This document shows positions 4,790-5,918 of a DNA stretch of 5,918 nt, piece by piece. Numbering within the stretch: the stretch's first letter is position 1; each line of letters begins with the position of its first letter. A model generated the notes under the pieces. That model did not search any database and was not told the DNA's origin. It saw nothing but the letters and a program-made list of their open reading frames with translations. A program made the translations under genes and the position numbers. Source of the DNA: an uncultured Clostridia bacterium (GTDB lineage Bacteria; Bacillota; Clostridia; Oscillospirales; Ruminococcaceae); contig CANQOJ010000140.1 of the NCBI GenBank assembly GCA_947625455.1, positions 1 to 5,918 of the forward strand, read 5' to 3'.

Positions 4790-5559
4790 TTGCCTATCCC
4801 GTCTTTTAGGGATTTCGCAAACTTATAAATTTCATCTGGTGCGTTTTCGCCGTACTTCTCCACAAGCCTTACTATCGCCGAACCTACTATAACCCCGTCC
4901 GCCAGTTCGGACATCTTCTTTGCCTGTTCGGGGTTTGAAATGCCGAAACCTATTGCCGAGGGGACTTTGGCATATTTTCTGACGGTTGCCATAATGGACG
5001 CAAGGTCGGTCTTTATCTCGCTTCTCATTCCCGTAACGCCCATTGAACTTACTATGTACAAAAATCCCTCTGCGCTTTCGGCAATTGACTTTATGCGCTG
5101 TTCGCTGGTAGGGGCTATCATTGAGATTAGCGCAATACCGTGTGCCTTTGCAAAGCCGTCGGCTTCGCTCTTTTCCTCAAACGGCAGGTCGGGGCATATA
5201 AGCCCGTCAACTCCTATTTCTGCGCATTTTGCGAAAAACTTGTCATACCCGTACTTGTAAACGGGATTTACATATGTCATGAACACGAGCGGTATATCAG
5301 TCTGCGAGCGGATTTTTTCTGCAAGTTCAAACGCCTTGTCCGTTGTCATTCCCGCTTTCAATGCCCTTACGTCCGCGCCCTGGATAACGGTGCCCTCTGC
5401 AATAGGATCCGAAAAGGGAATGCCTATCTCAACCAAATCCGCTCCCGCTTTTATCAAAGCCATAATGTTTTCATATGAAGCGTCGTAATTCGGATCGCCT
5501 GCCGTAAGAAAGCCGATAAAAGCCTTTTTGTTCTTGAACGCATTTTCAATTCTGTTCAT
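4786..5559 (-). CDS. trpA: Tryptophan synthase alpha subunit
   Basis: Splits indole-3-glycerol phosphate into indole and glyceraldehyde 3-phosphate; indole is channelled to the TrpB subunit in the cytoplasmic alpha2-beta2 complex. The 257-residue TIM barrel is near the usual length (about 260). Visible motifs: FIGFLTAGDPN (14-24), LVEIGIPFSDPIAEG (42-56) with catalytic Glu44 (Glu49 in the Salmonella enzyme), MTYVNPV (94-100), CPDLPFEE (122-129), IAPTSEQR (148-155), SSMGVTG (171-177), GFGISNPEQ (204-212) and the phosphate-binding GSAIV (226-230). The second catalytic acid, Asp60 in Salmonella, is Glu55 here, a substitution also found in some Firmicutes enzymes. The start ATG is 7 nt after ATCTCCTT on the plus strand (AAGGAGAT on the coding strand, 5566-5573), and lies 12 nt after the trpB stop. 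The TAG stop is inside the CTAG-rich repeat region. Confidence 0.97.
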   Translation of the reverse strand: MNRIENAFKNKKAFIGFLTAGDPNYDASYENIMALIKAGADLVEIGIPFSDPIAEGTVIQGADVRALKAGMTTDKAFELAEKIRSQTDIPLVFMTYVNPVYKYGYDKFFAKCAEIGVDGLICPDLPFEEKSEADGFAKAHGIALISMIAPTSEQRIKSIAESAEGFLYIVSSMGVTGMRSEIKTDLASIMATVRKYAKVPSAIGFGISNPEQAKKMSELADGVIVGSAIVRLVEKYGENAPDEIYKFAKSLKDGIGN

Positions 5560-5565
5560 TGCTTT

Positions 5566-5573
5566 ATCTCCTT
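5566..5573 (-). promoter_or_regulatory. Ribosome binding site of trpA
   Basis: AAGGAGAT on the minus strand, 6 nt before the trpA ATG, overlaps the TAA stop of trpB at 5572-5574. This arrangement suggests coupled translation of the two subunits in equal amounts. Confidence 0.85.
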
Positions 5574-5918
5574 ATTCGTGCAAATCAATTCCGCGGTAGC
5601 GCGCTATTGCCGCAACATCTTTGTCTCCGCGCCCCGAAAGACAGCAGATTATAATGTCGTCTTTGTTCATTTTCGGCGCTATTTTCATCAAGTGCGCGAC
5701 AGCGTGCGCGCTTTCTATCGCGCAGATAATGCCCTCTGTTCTCGCTATATACTCGAACGCATTCACCGCTTCATCATCAGTCACGGGAACATACTCCGCT
5801 CTGCCTATTGAATGCAGATAAGCGTGTTCGGGACCTATTCCCGGATAGTCAAGCCCCGCCGATATTGAGTAAACAGGCGCAATCTGCCCGTATTCATTCT
5901 GACAGAAAAGGCTTTTCA
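5572..5918 (-). CDS. trpB: Tryptophan synthase beta subunit, C-terminal part (5' partial)
   Basis: PLP-dependent subunit that joins indole and L-serine into L-tryptophan. Only the last 114 codons are in the window; the frame is open to the right edge, where the gene continues. Family motifs are clear: QNEYGQIAPVYSISAGLDYP (6-25), GIGPEH (26-31), TDDEA (46-50), EGIICAIESAHA (61-72) with Glu68 matching the PLP-site Glu350 of Salmonella, and CLSGRGDKD (92-100) with Ser94 matching Ser377, which contacts the PLP ring nitrogen. The protein ends ARYRGIDLHE. The PLP lysine lies in the missing part. It precedes trpA by 12 nt. The promoter and any attenuator of the trp operon are outside the window. 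Confidence 0.97.
   Translation of the reverse strand, partial: KSLFCQNEYGQIAPVYSISAGLDYPGIGPEHAYLHSIGRAEYVPVTDDEAVNAFEYIARTEGIICAIESAHAVAHLMKIAPKMNKDDIIICCLSGRGDKDVAAIARYRGIDLHE

Noticed and set aside
5140..5478. Plus-strand reading frames of 106, 112 and 69 codons across trpA, and of 77 and 66 codons across trpB
   Set aside because: They are shadows of well-supported minus-strand trp genes and have no family features.

Overview
The window looks like a chromosomal segment from a Gram-positive Clostridia-type bacterium, perhaps an Oscillospiraceae/Ruminococcus-like lineage. The basis is moderate GC content, strong AAGGAGG-type ribosome binding sites, consensus TTGACT/TATAAT promoters, a lipobox lipoprotein, and TrpA/TrpB sequences of Firmicutes character. 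The lineage is an inference; no marker gene is present.

Layout. (1) Positions 2-2248, plus strand: a compact operon with the C-terminal part of a TetR-family regulator (cut by the window edge), a MacB/LolD-type ABC ATPase, and an 8-helix FtsX-type permease. The genes overlap or nearly touch, the usual layout of a self-regulated export operon. (2) Positions 2249-2487: a regulatory intergenic region. It holds two tandem sigma-A-type promoters, a large imperfect hairpin between them, a perfect CTTGCAAT/ATTGCAAG inverted repeat around the second -10 box, and five copies of the CTTGCA/TGCAAG core. (3) Positions 2488-4282, plus strand: a two-gene unit in which an unrecognised lipoprotein overlaps by 8 nt a membrane transporter of the ArsB/NhaD/CitMHS (ion transporter) superfamily. 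(4) Positions 4283-4785: a convergent intergenic region of about 500 bp with a very strong intrinsic terminator, two inverted 85-bp copies of an AT-rich palindromic element, and a CTAG-rich repeat with a 7-bp period that runs into the trpA stop codon. (5) Positions 4786-5918, minus strand: the end of a tryptophan operon, with trpA complete and trpB partial at the window edge.

Function. The ABC operon probably exports a toxic or membrane-active compound sensed by the TetR protein, but the substrate cannot be read from the sequence. The lipoprotein-transporter pair is probably co-translated and may act together at the membrane. trpB and trpA encode the two subunits of tryptophan synthase. The parts least explained by known genes are the regulatory region at 2289-2475 and the repeat-packed intergenic region at 4421-4789.
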